Assembly: GCA_944388825.1 (NCBI GenBank)
Contig: CALXKG010000001.1
Coordinates: forward strand, 1 to 8,166
Source of the DNA: an uncultured Clostridia bacterium
GTDB taxonomy: Bacteria > Bacillota > Clostridia > Oscillospirales > Ruminococcaceae
Length of the DNA stretch: 8,166 bases
Reading direction: 5' to 3'
This document shows, in pieces, positions 7,125 through 8,166 of the stretch. The position numbers were made by a program, and so were the translations under genes. The notes under the pieces are model-generated. The model worked only from the letters and a program-made list of their open reading frames with translations. It was not told the DNA's origin and did not search any database. Every line of letters begins with the position of its first letter. The stretch's first letter is position 1.

Positions 7125-7203
7125 TTCTTTTTTAGACAGGACGCCGGTCATAATCCGACACATCCTTGTCACAAATCCGACATGAACTTTCACATTTCCG
7201 ATT
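7117..7203 (-). promoter_or_regulatory. tandem direct-repeat operator, probable response-regulator binding array
   Basis: On the minus strand four related units start at 7203, 7182, 7160 and 7138, spaced 21, 22 and 22 bases, or two helical turns. Units 2 and 3 share TGTCGGATT and continue as TGTGAC and ATGAC. Unit 1 reads AATCGGAAATGTGA. Unit 4 is degenerate (TGTCTAAAA) and overlaps the promoter -35 at 7124-7119. Same-face direct repeats ending at a -35 are the usual layout for AraC-family activators, and the neighbouring gene encodes one. Unit 1 begins inside the regulator's stop codon. Binding by that regulator is inferred. Confidence 0.65.
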
Positions 7204-7990
7204 ATAACGTTTTCCCTTCCTCCCCCTGTTGGTACTCCCGCGGGGTGACGCCGAAGTATTTTTTGAAGATGCGGGTGAAGTAGGAATAGTTGGGGTAGCC
7301 GACCTTGGCCGAGACCGCGCTGACCGTCATCCGGCTCTCCCGCAGCATCGCGGCTGCCAGCTGCATCCGCTCGGAGGTGATGTATTCGATCAGCGTCTTG
7401 TGGTGCTTTTTCTTAAACAGCCGGGAGAGGTGCTCGGGGTTGACATAGACCTGGGCCGCCAGCTCCTCGACGGTCAGCGGCTCGTCAATATGGGCCTTGA
7501 TATAGCTTTCGGTGGCGGCGACCAGGTCCCGTTTGCCCGGCGCTTCCTCCTGGCGCTCCTGCTTTTCGCCCGAGACGTACAGCTTGCCGTAATCCTGGTA
7601 CCGTTTTTTCTCGTTGTTCTCCGCGTAAACCGCCTTCGCCCGTTCCAGCGCCCCGGTCACCATCTCCGGCACCGGCGGCTTGACCAGGTAGTCCAAGACG
7701 TGCAGCCGCAGCGCCTGCTGGGCCAGCGTAAATTCGTCGTGGCAGGAGAGGATGATGCAGAGGGTGTCGGGCGAATGCTCGGCCGCCCACCCGATCAGGT
7801 CCAGCCCCGAGCCCATCGGCATCTCGATGTCGCAGAGCAGGACCGCGATCTCCTGCTGCTGCATCAGGTTGACCGCCTGGCTGTAGCTGCCGGCGGTCAG
7901 CACCTCGTCAAACTTGAGCAGCGACCAGTTGACGCTGTCCAAAATCCCTTTCACCGCGAAAACCTCGTCGTCCACGATCAGCAGTTTCAT
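7202..7990 (-). CDS. two-component response regulator, YesN-like (receiver plus AraC-type HTH)
   Basis: 262 aa. Residues 1-~120 form a receiver domain: acidic pocket Asp7/Asp8, phosphoacceptor Asp54 in LLCDIEMPMGSGLDLI, switch residue Ser82 (ILSCHDEF) and Lys104 (YLVKPP). A charged linker (~121-153) leads to an AraC/XylS DNA-binding domain (~155-255) with two helix-turn-helix units. The first is near 173-194 (TVEELAAQVYVNPEHLSRLF). The second is near 222-244, followed by the family signature GYPNYSYFTRIFKKYFGVTPREY. YesN proteins are usually longer (about 350-500 aa) because of a middle linker domain, so this is a compact form. Phosphorylated by the kinase encoded just upstream, it probably activates the adjacent transporter operon. 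ATG 7990 has GGAGGG 6 bases upstream and overlaps the kinase stop codon as ATGA, indicating translational coupling. No clear terminator follows it, so read-through into the operon is possible. Confidence 0.95.
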   Translation of the reverse strand: MKLLIVDDEVFAVKGILDSVNWSLLKFDEVLTAGSYSQAVNLMQQQEIAVLLCDIEMPMGSGLDLIGWAAEHSPDTLCIILSCHDEFTLAQQALRLHVLDYLVKPPVPEMVTGALERAKAVYAENNEKKRYQDYGKLYVSGEKQERQEEAPGKRDLVAATESYIKAHIDEPLTVEELAAQVYVNPEHLSRLFKKKHHKTLIEYITSERMQLAAAMLRESRMTVSAVSAKVGYPNYSYFTRIFKKYFGVTPREYQQGEEGKTL

Positions 7991-8166
7991 ACAATTCCCT
8001 CCTTCAAACCCGCCAGCCGCCTGTTTTCCTTAAGCTTCCGATAGGGCAGATCCATCCAGACCTGGGTGCCGCCGCCCGGCTCGCTGGAGAAATGCAGGTC
8101 GGCCGTCTCGCCGAAATACATCCGGATCCGCTGGCGGCAGTTCCAGATGCCGATATGCCGGCCCGC
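7987..8166 (-). CDS. sensor histidine kinase, YesM-like, C-terminal fragment (cut by window edge)
   Basis: Open frame from the right edge to TGA at 7989-7987, giving the last 59 residues. Visible are the end of the HATPase_c ATP-binding domain, with GRHIGIWNCRQRIRMYFGE (compare the family pattern GIGLxNVxxRLxxxYG), then FSSEPGGGTQVWMDLP, which carries the glycine-rich G2 box. A short basic tail (YRKLKENRRLAGLKEGIV) ends the protein. The pattern fits the His_kinase/HATPase_c class of YesM sensors, which normally have two membrane helices flanking an extracellular sensing domain and a HAMP domain. All of that, and the phosphorylated histidine, lie beyond the window. It overlaps the response regulator by 4 bases and is its cognate kinase by position. 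The signal sensed is not visible. Confidence 0.9.
   Translation of the reverse strand, partial: AGRHIGIWNCRQRIRMYFGETADLHFSSEPGGGTQVWMDLPYRKLKENRRLAGLKEGIV

Noticed and set aside
5864..7135. Plus-strand open frame of 423 codons opposite the solute-binding protein
   Set aside because: Low-complexity Gly/Val/Arg/Asp translation with no family features. It lies antisense to a convincing lipoprotein gene and runs through that gene's promoter.
7229..8044. Plus-strand open frame of 271 codons opposite the response regulator
   Set aside because: The minus strand encodes an intact receiver-AraC protein with all key residues, so this is a codon-bias shadow.

Overview
The window looks like chromosomal DNA of a GC-rich, endospore-forming Clostridia (Bacillota), probably of the Oscillospiraceae type. 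Three things point there: a close SpoVT homologue with a sigma-G-like promoter, strong AGGAGG-type ribosome binding sites, and YesM/YesN-LplABC style sugar-uptake architecture. The genus cannot be fixed from sequence alone. All seven recognisable genes are on the minus strand, so transcription runs from the right edge to the left.

Right to left: (1) the C-terminal end of a YesM-like sensor histidine kinase (7987-8166, cut by the window edge) overlaps by 4 bases (2) a YesN-like response regulator with an AraC-type DNA-binding domain (7202-7990). (3) A 144-base gap holds a well-formed sigma-A promoter and, just upstream of its -35, a tandem array of 21-22 bp direct repeats. This array is the likely operator of the response regulator. 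(4) The target operon follows: a lipoprotein solute-binding protein (5462-7057), two inner-membrane permeases of the LplB and LplC/YtcP types (4460-5398 and 3553-4446), and a cytoplasmic glycoside hydrolase related to GH106 (934-3471). It ends at a strong intrinsic terminator (891-922). Hairpins after the binding-protein gene and before the hydrolase gene could set stepwise expression levels. No ATPase is encoded here, as is usual for this transporter class, which borrows an MsmX/MsmK-type ATPase from elsewhere.

(5) An independent sporulation regulator gene, spoVT (254-787), has its own sigma-G-like promoter (816-845) and a perfect 14-bp terminator hairpin (217-249). (6) The left edge (about 4-159) is a non-coding, nested-hairpin inverted repeat resembling a MITE or intergenic palindromic element. 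Bases 160-216 are an AT-rich spacer with no gene visible.

Working model: the two-component system senses an extracellular carbohydrate signal and activates the transporter operon through the repeat array. The oligosaccharide is captured, imported and hydrolysed inside the cell. A rhamnose-containing glycan is a reasonable but unproven guess for the substrate. The operon is a recognisable type rather than a new system. The most informative new items are the operator array, the intra-operon hairpins, the sigma-G promoter and the divergent hydrolase.
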